Assembly: GCA_030704615.1 (NCBI GenBank)
Contig: CM060734.1
Location: 27,156,001-27,220,000, forward strand
Reading direction: 5' to 3'
Length of the DNA: 64,000 nt
Origin: Takakia lepidozioides
Lineage: Eukaryota; Streptophyta; Takakiopsida; Takakiales; Takakiaceae
Position 1 is the first letter of the stretch. Each line of letters starts with the position of its first letter. Under the pieces are notes generated by a model. That model ran no database searches. It worked only from the letters and a program-made list of their open reading frames with translations, and was not told the DNA's origin. Made by a program: the position numbers and the translations under genes. Positions 34,637 to 44,896 of the stretch are shown here, piece by piece.

Positions 34637-34682
34637 ATGAGCGGCATGAGCATGAGCGGAAAAAAAAAAAACATGAGCGGGC
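34637..34682 (+). repeat. CATGAGCGG micro-repeat
   Basis: Four CATGAGC words, three of them CATGAGCGG, flank an A12 run directly after the break of R unit 2. The same words follow the break of inverted R unit 3 at 49,547-49,592, on the same + strand. Confidence 0.6.
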
Positions 34683-35599
34683 CATTGTGTGTCCACGGAA
34701 ATAGGGTTAGGAGGCACGGAAATAGGGTCATATCAAGTTGGAATTTGGCACTAGTGGACTCGTCATAGCAATGAAATGCAACATTTTATTGCAAATTTTG
34801 TGGCAAGCCACATCTATACAAGTGTGTCGTAACTGTCATAGCCGGAATGGGCACTACTCTCCTACACCCTCCGAGGAACTTGCCCCGCCTTCCTCCTCAT
34901 CCCCCTCATCCTCCCCATCCTCCGAGCTCTGTGATGCATTAGTTCCACTATGCCTCTCAAAAATTCCGTCCTCTCCTTGGGGGACTGTCCACCTCACCTC
35001 CTGAGAATCTTCTGCCTCTTCTCCCCCACTTTCCTCAGCAGAATCCAAGACAAATCTACAAGCCTGACGGGCTCTAATAGCTACTGCCTCCTCCCTCATC
35101 TTCATTTTCTTGAGGCTTGCCTCGTCTAAAATCTGCTGTACACGACTAGGTTCGGAAGACCTCCTAATGGACACCGAAGCAAGTCGGGCAGCATAAGTAG
35201 GAAGGATGTAGTCCCTTTCTGGACTAGGCATGAAATCCCCCCTGGCAAAAAAAGGCACGCTCCTCCTGCCCATGAACTGCGGTGTAGACGTCCCTCCTGC
35301 AGTAAGAACAAATCCACTTTAAGAATGTCAATACCAGCAGAAGCAAAAAAAGGTCTTTCAATGAAATAAGAGAGCGAAGGGAGGTGCCTCACGAAATCAG
35401 GAGGCAACTTACAATGCGACCACTCACTCGTAAACCGGGGGCTCCTCGGCCTCGATCCCAACTTGTACCTCCCCCTGCTCCTGGTCGGATTCTTCCTCAT
35501 CCTCCGAGGATGCCTCTTCCTCTTTCGGCAAACGTTCAGCCGCTGCAAGTTCGGAGTTGTGGAGGGCAGTATCTGGCTTGAAGGCGAAGACATGCCTGT

Positions 35600-36350
35600 C
35601 GGACAACGTCCCTGCCCACATTGAAGCACTTGAGGGACAAAGCAGGCGGTTAGTAGCATGCGGCATGCAATTGCAATCAGGCCAGGGGACAAAATGTGCA
35701 CGTGAAGGCTTACCCGTGCCGCATGTGAGGTCAAGAATCCACCCTTGGACATCTGAGCACGTCTCCATGAGGGTTTGGATGCAAGCAGGGCGCCGGGTCC
35801 GGCTGTACCGCCACGGTTTGCCTGTCTTTGTGTCCTTCGGCATACTGGAGTGGGGCACATAGTTGTAGAGGACATCGTAGGTAACAGGGTCCACAGCGGC
35901 ATCAACAAGACGACCGTCGTTGCGGAATTTGAACGTAGACCCTCTCTTCACAAAACAATATGCCTCAAACACCAATGTCTGCACATCCAACAAAAGAGGG
36001 ATCAACTCCAGGGTCTAGTTCAGATACACCACAAATATGAAGTGAATGCAATAGATTGATAACTTACACTCTGGCCCTCTGTTCGCAACCCCTGCGTATT
36101 GATGCAGAACCATTTTTTGAGGAGGACCTGGGTGACACTTTTTGGTGTCCACCTTGCCACAACATTGTCTGTGGTCTTCCCTCTTGTGGCAAGGACCACC
36201 ATACATCCACCGTCATCCAGGAGCATCCCCGCCAGCCCAAACCCGGCTCTCCAGTAGTCCTCAGTAAACCTGTTCCACGTGGGCACACCATCCAGGCCCT
36301 CCAGCAGCTCCCTATCTGGAATATCGAGGAGAATCATATTGCAGGCTCTC
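35600..36350 (-). other. Methyltransferase core of the gene (motifs IV and I)
   Basis: Motif IV-like D-I-P-D lies at about 36,315-36,330. A 'Leu-Asp-Asp-Gly-Gly' turn and a hydrophobic strand lie near 36,200, where this family usually has L-K-P-G-G. 'SRTRRPACIQTLMETCSDVQ' precedes D-L-T-C-G-T-G at about 35,735-35,714. This mimics the 'K-P ... D-P-F-x-G-S-G-T' end of PF01555 enzymes. The intron falls inside the SAM-binding loop. The aromatic residue of DPPY is missing, so activity is doubtful. Confidence 0.6.
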
Positions 36351-37261
36351 TCCACCTCACCCCCCCCCCCCCCGAGTGCTCTTGCAATCCATGCTCACAG
36401 CCGTGAAGAATTCCATCATGGATTCGAAACCAGGGGTGTCTTTAGGCTCTGTACTGGGAGTCCTCTTCTTGGATTTCCCCTTCTGCTCCTCCATAGACTT
36501 GCTGTGTGCCACCTTCTTCGCCGTGGCAGCCAGAGCGTCAAGGAAGCTCTCATTGACAGATTGGATGATGGTTGGGGGTTCTAGCTTTGGCCTCTTCAGA
36601 AATGTCACCGCCGAATACCGCCGTGTAGGCTCGCCCTCAAATGCCAACTTCTTGGCAGAGCCAGTCCCAGTCCGAACTGACTTGGGAACCCGGACGACCG
36701 GTGACTTGGTACCAGCAGCAGCAGTCGCAGGACCTTACACAAAGTCGTCGTCGGAGTCACTCCCTTGGGGCCCCTCCTGCGCCTCCTCTGGTGCCCGGGT
36801 GGTTTTCTGTTTTTTGGGGGTTACTGTACTCCCCTGTTTCCGTGTCTTTTTCTTTTGTCCTTTATTCTTCTCATTCAATTTCTCTTGAATACCTGCCTGA
36901 GCAAGCTCTGCCGCTTTCCTGGACTGGGCAAGCGCTCTCGCCTCCTTTGGACCCAGCGGAGGCAGCGGAGCCCGGTTTCGTCGAGCCTCAGCATCCAACT
37001 TCAATTGAAACTCGGATGGGTCGAGCGAGCCGGGCGGAAGGTCCACATACCAAGGGCAGTCGCGCAAATGTTCCAGATGCCACTCCTTCACGATAACGTC
37101 AGTGTACATGGAGTCAGCCCCAGGGTTCCTCCATGCGAGGAAGAATGGCGGCTCGAAGGACAGATGTCCCTTCTCCAAAAGGGAGAACTTGCAGTACCTG
37201 CATTCAAGAAACACACAGAATGAGGTCCCAGGAACGAGGTAAATTTTAGGGAATAAAAATG

Positions 37262-38090
37262 ACTAGGCCCGGAACTGGAAAAATGGCGCCGAATTTCCAG
37301 TTTCGGTGCCAGCCACCCCAAGGACTTGGCCATTTTCGGAGCCCTCAACTGGAAATTCGGCGCCATTTTCCCAGATTGGGGCCGAACATGGCTAAGTCCC
37401 AGAACTGACTGGGCCTGGAACTGGAAAAATGGCGCCGAATTTCCGGTTTCGGTGCCTGCCCCACTAGGGACTTAGCCATTTTCGGGGCCCTGCACTGGAA
37501 ATTCGGCGCCATTTTCCCAGGTTGGGCCCGAAAATGGCTAAGTCCCAGAACTCACTGGGCCCGGAACTGGAAAAATGGCGCCGAATTTGCAGTTGAGGTG
37601 CCTGCCTCTAAAGGGACTTAGCCATTTTTGGGGCCGTGCACTGGAAATTTGGCGCCATTTTCCCTGGTTGGGCCCAAAAATGGCTAAGTCCCAGAACTGA
37701 CTGGGCCCGGAACTGGAAAAATGGCGCCGAATTTCCCAGTTTCAATGCCAGCCACCCCAGGGACTTAGCCATTTTCAAGGCCCTGAACTGGAAATTCGGC
37801 GCCATTTTCCCAGGTTGGGGCCGAAAATGGCTAAGTCCCAGAACTGGAAAAATGGCGCCGAATTTCCAGTTTCAGTGCCAGCCACCCCAGGGACTTAGCC
37901 ATTTTCGGGGCCCTGAACTGGAAATTCAGCGCCATTTTCCCAGGTTAGGGCCGAGAATGGCTAAGTCCCAGATCTGGCTGGGCCTGCAACTGGAAAAATG
38001 GCGCCGAATTTCCAGACTGAGTGCCAGCCACCCCCTGGACAGCCATCCCAATTCGGCGCCATTTTTCCAAGGACCACAACTAATTTTCAT
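37262..38090. repeat. 146-bp GGCGCC array inside intron 5
   Basis: Six units have GGCGCC boxes at 37285, 37431, 37577, 37723, 37854 and 37999, a period of 146 bp with one shorter unit. Each unit carries the box twice in opposite orientation, as ATGGCGCCGAATTTCC and GGAAATTCGGCGCCAT, separated by about 80 bp. The array lies wholly inside the inferred intron between exons 5 and 6. Confidence 0.92.
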
Positions 38091-38442
38091 GCGCCACATA
38101 AGGCCTCTTACATCCTCGAAATGTTGGGACTAAAAAGAAAGGCACGGCGTATGTACCTGTACAGAAGGCGCATTGCCGCTTTGTCCGCGTTCGGCTGGTT
38201 GGTGAACTCGTGGCTCCGGCAGGCATGGGGTATCTCTTGAAAGAATAGGTCGGTTTTGTAGAGCAGAAAGTACCTCGTCACATAGTCGCGTAGGCTCTCT
38301 GCTTCACCAGAAATCTCCAGCTTGAACTGATGTGCTTGTGTGTCAAGCTGCTCTTGCGCATTCGTCATCACTTGTGGAAATTCTCCATCAGACCGCTTTC
38401 CTCAAAAAATACAATAAATCCATCCGATACAAGAGTAGACGC

Positions 38443-41331
38443 CCCAAATGAAGCGTGGGAAAGTACCTGAAACCACCATGTCATGCGGTTCATCCACATG
38501 TCGAATGTGGGTCGGACAGTTTGTCGGGTTTGGGGAAGCTCCACATGTCCCTTGTAATTTGGGAACCATTCCAGATTTGGAGCCACCGGGTCTGTCCAAC
38601 CACCCAGCATATTAGTAAGCGCCAAACACCACAAAAACGAATTGCTGCCACTACAATTTGGTTAAGAATATATAACATTTTCTGTTGCATCCACACAGGA
38701 TGTGGCTAGATGATGCAGCTTCTCCAATGTCATCATGGGCTTCAGAGCGCGGGAGTAGTGCTTCCCCACCTCCACCAGAAAATCGGCACCAAGGGCGGGA
38801 TCAGCTATGGCCACGTACTTTATCATCCGCGACTTGTACTTGATGCGGGCCTTCGCCTCCGCAGCTTTGAGATACGATTCCAGTGCCGGGAGGGTTAGTT
38901 TTTTCTCCTCTGACTTCATGTAGAACCTCCGCGCATGTGCCAAATCCTGCTGAATTTTCGTCTGTCAAGAATGCGCACATAAGATTAGAGATCCTGCTCA
39001 ACATTTTTTCTTCTATTGGGGGAGGAGAGACAGATTAGCTCAACAAAACAGTGAGGAGCTTTACCCGAAATATGTAGTCCACCATGGCGTCCATGCTCAG
39101 CCTATACCAGGTTCTGTCTGCCTTTGCCTCCGACTTGTGCAGGAGGTCAGCACTGAGCGAATTGGCAAACTCTTGCACCCCCTGCTTCCCAACATCCTTC
39201 ACTCAGAAGAGCATATGGGACAAGTTGGTGGCAATGAAGGCATTCTCAGTCACCCTGCAATGCCACATTTCCATTAAACAATACAGAAATGTTAATTTGC
39301 AACAAATATGACGATTGGCAATGAAATGACTGTTTCAAATTCAAAGTTCCAAAGCAAGAAGCATTGTAACTTACGAGTTGATGTCTGCCATTGCCGCTTT
39401 GAGAAGACTACGATCTTTGGGCCCTGCAACCTTAAGCACAACACACTCCATGGCGAAATGTCAATCCAGGTCGTTGGGGTGGGCTTGGGCTATGTACTCT
39501 ATCCATGACAGGAGGCGATGATTGCTGTTTCACACGTAAAACATCTTTCCGGACAAGTGCTGGAAAAGAGGATCAGTAGCAATCAATCTCTCGAACTCCT
39601 CATTTTGCCTTTGCCAATGGGGACCTCATTTGTCCACCTCATCGGAAGTGTGGGCACGAGAAGCTCCGTGGTCGTTCTCCATGGAAACGTAAAACGCTGC
39701 AGACCCCATTCGATATCCCTCCCGGAAAGAGAATTTCAGCTTGTCGATATCGGGCAGGTCTCACCACCTGCAATGAAACCAAGCGCAAAGGGGAATCCGA
39801 AGCTTGGTCGGGTACACCATGCCCCCCATGATCCTGCCAATGTTGTTGTGGGTTGCCTCCAACATCTTGGCAGCGGCCAACTTCATATCCGCCTCCGACA
39901 TGACGTCTGTTGCAGGGGGGTTCTCCGGCAGCCCACCCGGACCGCCAAATTCAGCTTGTATGCTGCGGGTTTGGGGCCTGGGGATGTCCGGGAGGATGTC
40001 ATCCTGGTCAGAAAGCTCCCTCTCGTCGTCCTCAACATGGTCATCCTCCGGCGGAAGCACCTGGAGCACTCTCTCCGTCTCTACTGCCCTCACCCCGGCT
40101 TCACCTCGAACTTGCACAATCCGTGCTCTTTGTGGTGTTCTTTCACCTCCTCCAGTCTCCACCGTATGGGTAATTGCGGGGTCTGCTCCTGCCCGCGATG
40201 GTGTAACTGGTGTGTTATTGCCTCTTTGTGGTATCTTGGAGGGATCCACCGTCTCTGTGCGTCCCTCGCTTACATGGGCATCTGTCATTTCGATACCCCT
40301 GGCCTCTTCAGTGGCATTTTCTCTTGCCTCCTGGCTAGCCTTCTGTCTCGCCTGTTCTTTTGCCCTCTCTTTTGCCCTCTCACGGGCCTTTTGTTTCTTA
40401 CTAGGGGTAGCAGCAGGGGAGGCCTCCAGGACGACCACCTCTGATTGAGGCGAACTGACACCCTCGCGCGCCCTGCTCACTCCCCCCTCCGCAGCCCGTG
40501 ACGGCTCTCTCGCCGGGGATTGCATGTGCTTGGCTTTCTTCTTCTTCTTCTTTGCGTGGGCGGGCCCTACTGCATGTGCATCAACATCCTCCATTGCCGG
40601 ATCTGTTGTCCTCATCCGACGCCCTTCACCTGCCATGCCGCCTTCACCTGCCATGCCGCCTGCACCAACCTCCCCAATGCTTATTCTGTCGTACTCTCGC
40701 TGTAAGTCCTCCCGTCCACCAACGAAAGGTTTTAGTTTGCCCTCCCGCCCCAAGTTGGGCGATCCAAACATGCGATGAGTAGCGGCTTTTGGAGTCACTG
40801 CTCGAGCAGTTGGAGCTGTCGATGATACCACCAGCGTGTCGGGCTCGTCGTCACTCTGTCATCCCCAAAAATCGTGAGAACCAACATCGGAATGAAAACC
40901 ACCATCGCAACGAGCAGCGCAACCACCATCGCAACAATTGTGGAACAACAATGAAAACAAAACAAAACCAAGTATGGAGTGGCATGGAACAACAATGAAA
41001 AACAAATCCAACCAATGCCTAAGAATGACATGCACAAGCAGCCTTCTCCAGAGCTGTCGGCTTTGCACACGCATTGCAAACTATCTAAGGTTCACTAAAC
41101 CAGTAACTTGCAGAAATCAACATGAAACACGATGAACAAATGAACACGAATTCCATAAGACAGGAAAACAAGGTGAAATGTTTTGAAGGCACTTCATCTA
41201 CTCAGACAATCTTCTCAGCTCAGCATGGATTTCCTTAATTCCGAGATGCAACCTGTTATCTACAGCGAGGTGTGCACCCTGTTGCAAATCTGAATGCAGC
41301 AACGACCTGGCTCCTTTCTAACCACTCTGGC
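38443..41331. repeat. Tandem duplication, unit 1 (5' half of methyltransferase-like gene)
   Basis: This 2.89-kb unit runs from intron 4 through exon 1 to about 470 bp upstream. It is followed head to tail by unit 2. The sequences are about 97% identical by eye. Differences include short in-frame deletions, for example the 'GEGGMAGEG' stretch. Confidence 0.9.
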
Positions 41332-44170
41332 CCCAAATGAAGCGTGGGAAAGTACCTGAAACTACCATGTCATGCGGTTCATCCACATGTCGAATGTGGG
41401 GTCAGATAGTTTGTCGGGTTTGGGGAAGCTCCACATGTCCCTTGTAATTTGGGAACCATTCCAGATTTGGAGCCACCGGGTCTGTCCAACCACCCAGCAT
41501 ATTAGTAAGCGCCAAACACCACAAAAACAAATTGTTGCCACTACAATTTGGTTAAGAATGTATAACCTTTTCTGTTGCATCCACACAAGATGTGGCTAGA
41601 CGATGCAACTTCTCCAATGTCATCGTGGGCTTCAAAGCGCGGGAGTAGTGCTTCCCCACCTCCACCAGAAAATCGGCACCAAGGGTGGGATCAGCTATGG
41701 CCACGTACTTTACCATCCGCGACTTGTACTTGATGCGGGCCTTCGCCTCCGCAGCTTTGAGATACGATTCCAGTGCCGGGAGGGTTAGTTTTTTCTCCTC
41801 TGACTCCATGTAGAACCTCCGCGCATGTGCCAAATCCTGCTGAATTTTCGTCTGTCAAGAATGCGCACATAAGATTAGAGATCCCGCTCAACACTTTTTC
41901 TTCTATTGGGGGAGGAGAGACAGATTAGCTCAACAAAACAGTGAGGAGCTTTACCCGAAATATGTAGTCCACCATGGCGTCCATGCTCAGCCTATACCAG
42001 GTTCTGTCTGCCTTTGCCTCCGACTTGCGCAGGAGGTCGGCACTGAGCGAATCGGCAAACTCTTGCACCCCCTGCTTCCCGACATCCTTCACTCGGAAGA
42101 GAATATGGGACAAGTTGGTGGCAATGAAGGCACTCTCAGTCACCCTGCAATGCCACATTTCCATTAAACAATACAAAAATGTTAATTTGCAACAAATATG
42201 ACGATTGGCAATGAAATGACTGTTTCAAATTCAAAGTTCCAAAGCAAGAAGCATTGTAACTTACGAGTTGATGTCTGCCATTGCCGCTTTGAGAAGACTA
42301 CGATCTTTGGGCCCTGCAACCTTAAGCACAACACACTCCATGGCGAAATGTCAATCCAGGTCGTTGGGGTGGGCTTGGGCTATGTACTCTATCCATGACA
42401 GGAGGCGATGATTGCTGTTTCACACGTAAAACATCTTTCCGGACAAGTGCTGGAAAAGAGGATCAGTAGCAATCAATCTCTCGAACTCCTCATTTTGCCT
42501 TTGCCAATGGGGACCTCATTTGTCCACCTCATCGGAAGTGTGGGCACGAGAAGCTCCGTGGTCGTTCTCCATGGAAACGTAAAACGCTGCAGACCCCATT
42601 CGATATCCCTCCCGGAAAGAGAATTTCAGCTTGTCGATATCGGGCAGGTCTCACCACCTGCAATGAAACCAAGCGCAAAGGGGAATCCGAAGCTTGGTCG
42701 GGTACACCATGCCCCCCATGATCCTGCCAATGTTGTTGTGGGTTGCCTCCAACATCTTGGCAGCGGCCAACTTCATATCCGCCTCCGACATGACGTCTGT
42801 TGCAGGGGGGTTCTCCGGTAGCCCACCCGGACCACCAAATCCAGCCTGTATGCTGCGGGTTTGGGGCCTGGGGATGTCCGGGAGGATGTCATCCTGGTCA
42901 GAAAGCTCCCTCTCGTCGTCCTCAACATGGTCATCCTCCGGCGGAAGCACCTGGAGCACTCTCTCCGTCTCTACTGCCCTCTCCCTGGCTTCACCTCGAA
43001 CTTGCACAATCCGTGCTCTTTGTGGTGTTCTTTCACCTCCTCCAGTCTCCACCGTATGGGTAATTGTGGGGGCTGCTCCTGCCCGCGATGGTGTAACCGG
43101 TGTGTTACTGCCTCTTTGTGGTGTCTTGGACGGATCCACCGTCTCTGTGCGTCCCTCGCTTACATGGGCATCTGTCATTGCGACACCCCTGGCCTCTTCA
43201 GTGGCATTTTCTCTTGCCTCCTGGCTAGCCTTCTGTCTCGCCTGTTCTTTTGCCCTCTCTTTTGCCCTCTCACGGGCCTTCTGTTTCTTACTAGGGGTAG
43301 CAGCAGGGGAGGCCTCTAGGATGACCACCTTTGATTGAGGCGAACTGACACCCTCGCGCACCCTGCTCACTCCCCCCTCCGCAGCCCGTGACGGCTCTCT
43401 CGTCGGGGATTGCATGTGCTTGGCTTTCTTCTTCTTCTTTGCGTGGGTAGGCCCTACTGCATGTGCATCAACATCCTCCATTGCCGGATCTGCTGTCCTC
43501 ATCCGACGCCCTTCACTTGCCATGCCGCCTGCACCAACCTCCCCAATGCCTATTCTGTCGTACTCTCGCTGCAGGTCCTCCTGTCCACCAACAAAAGGTT
43601 TTAGTTTGCCCTCCCGCCCCAAGTTGGGCGATCCAAACATGCGATGAGTAGCGGCTTTTGGAGTCACTGCTCGAGCAGTTGGAGCTATCGATGATACCAC
43701 CAGCGTGTCGGGCTCGTCGTCACTCTGTCATCCCCAAAAATCGTGAGAATCAATATCGGAATGAAAACCACCATCGCAACAATCATGGAACAACAATGAA
43801 AACAAAACAAAACCAAGTATGGAGTGGCATGGAACAACAATGAAAAACAAATCCAACCAATGCCTAAGAATGACATGCACAAGTAGCCTTCTCCAGAGCT
43901 GCTAGCTTTGCACACGCATTGCAAACTATCTAAGGTTCACTAAACCAATAACTTACAGAAATCAACATGAAACACGATGAACAAATGAACACGAATTCCA
44001 TAAGACGGGAAAACAGGGTGAAATGTTTTGAAGGCACTTCATCTGCTCAGACAATCTTCTCAGCTCAGCATGGATTTCCTTAATTCCGAGATGCAACCTG
44101 GTATCTATAGCGAGGTGTGCACCCTGTTCTGGCATGCAATCTGAATGGAGCAACGACCTGGCTCCTTTCT
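41332..44170. repeat. Tandem duplication, unit 2
   Basis: The junction at 41,331/41,332 joins 'tctaaccactctg' directly to intron-4 sequence 'gccccaaatgaagcg'. Unit 2 ends at 44,170 with the same 'tctaaccactctg'. This is a simple head-to-tail duplication with almost no shared sequence at the join. Confidence 0.9.
41357..43730 (-). pseudogene. Methyltransferase-like gene, 5' half only (copy 2)
   Basis: It contains the counterparts of exons 1-4 (about 43730-42266, 42144-41955, 41851-41587 and 41481-41357) and then stops at the duplication border. It thus lacks the whole catalytic part. The four exon-1 TGA codons of copy 1 are all here too, so they existed before the duplication. At about 42,110 it keeps an arginine codon (CGA) where copy 1 has TGA, so copy 1 has decayed further since. 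A transcript from this promoter could read into copy 1, but nothing in the sequence shows that it does. Confidence 0.8.
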
Positions 44171-44439
44171 AACCACTCTGACCTTGATCATTCTTCTCAA
44201 CAACTCGTGCTTTTGCGATGCAACCATGCGCTTCCAGGGCTGCCAGGCGGAAGATGCGAAAACAAACTAAAAAAACGAAGAAAACCGAAAGAGGAAGGGG
44301 CGGAACTTGAGAGTGCTCGGCTTCAGTTGGCGCGGGCTGTGAGCAAGACAATGGAATTTCCTGCTGGAGCTTAAGTTTGGCCATGCGAGAGGTTTCTCCT
44401 TATGAATTTGAATAACCAATTCAAACAACTTTGTTGAAG
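44171..44439. other. No gene recognised
   Basis: The region between the duplication border and old satellite relics. No supported frame or repeat. Confidence 0.4.
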
Positions 44440-44720
44440 TTCAACTTTGGTCCATATGTGCTTAAGTACGTACAAATCACGTACACAAAGTTGCAAGCGA
44501 AGAAATAATCATTTGCCCCCCGAACGACTCGTTAAACCTTTCAACCAATTTTCAATCATGAATCATTTAATAGGGGAACTATTGGTTCACCCTTAGAGCC
44601 ATTTTAGATTGACCTCATACTTGTCCAGTAACTTAAAGAGGGCATGTACAACACACTCCCAAAGTTTCAAATCAATCTAAAATCATTTGGCAGGGGAACA
44701 ATTGGTTCACCCATTGACCC
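44440..44720 (+). repeat. Diverged relic of the satellite
   Basis: About two monomers keep the satellite order: 'aaaatcattt', 'ggttcaccc', 'gattgacctcatacttg', then 'gtacaacacactc' and 'aaagtttcaaatcaat'. Divergence from the main array is high, so this is an old copy. Confidence 0.7.
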
Positions 44721-44852
44721 GGTGTACACTGCCACTCTTCAAGATTCGTGGGTGTGGTGCTTGATTATCCCATATGATGGACCCAGGTGCCATGGCCAAG
44801 TAACAAACCATTAAAACATTATGGTACGAAACAAACACAATTGAAAACAACA

Positions 44853-44858
44853 TTTATT
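44853..44858 (-). terminator. Polyadenylation signal AATAAA (kinase-like copy B)
   Basis: AATAAA on the minus strand lies about 40 bases past the stop codon of the kinase-like frame at 44,897. This is a plausible position for 3'-end formation. Confidence 0.5.
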
Positions 44859-44896
44859 CAAACATGATGTACAGTCAGAGGTCTACAAGTTTCTAT

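Larger units (their letters stand above)
34854..40855 (-). pseudogene. Amino-methyltransferase-like gene, nine exons (copy 1)
   Basis: I infer exons at 40855-39376, 39254-39065, 38961-38697, 38591-38467, 38400-38157, 37197-36068, 35978-35714, 35611-35436 and 35296-34854, all with GT-AG borders. Exon 1 encodes a disordered, charged N-terminus with 'KKKKKKAKHMQS' and 'RERAKERAKEQARQK'. The middle exons are helical and of unknown family. Exon 6 ends with 'NMILLDIPDREL' and 'GMLLDDGGCMVVLA'. Exons 7 and 8 join to give 'WILDLTCGTG' and then 'TLSDRHVFAF'. A DxPx motif before the glycine-rich SAM motif is the order of N6/N4 amino-methyltransferases (PF01555-like). The tail is acidic. Exon 1 has four in-frame TGA codons, exon 2 has another, and exon 6 has a TAA plus a frame change at a C14 run (36,360-36,373). 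It is decayed, or the consensus is poor. A nucleic-acid substrate is inferred from family only. Confidence 0.65.

Noticed and set aside
39518-40448. Plus-strand frames of 308 and 214 codons
   Set aside because: They are antisense shadows of methyltransferase-like exon 1. The minus-strand frame has the conserved protein, the splice sites and the second copy.
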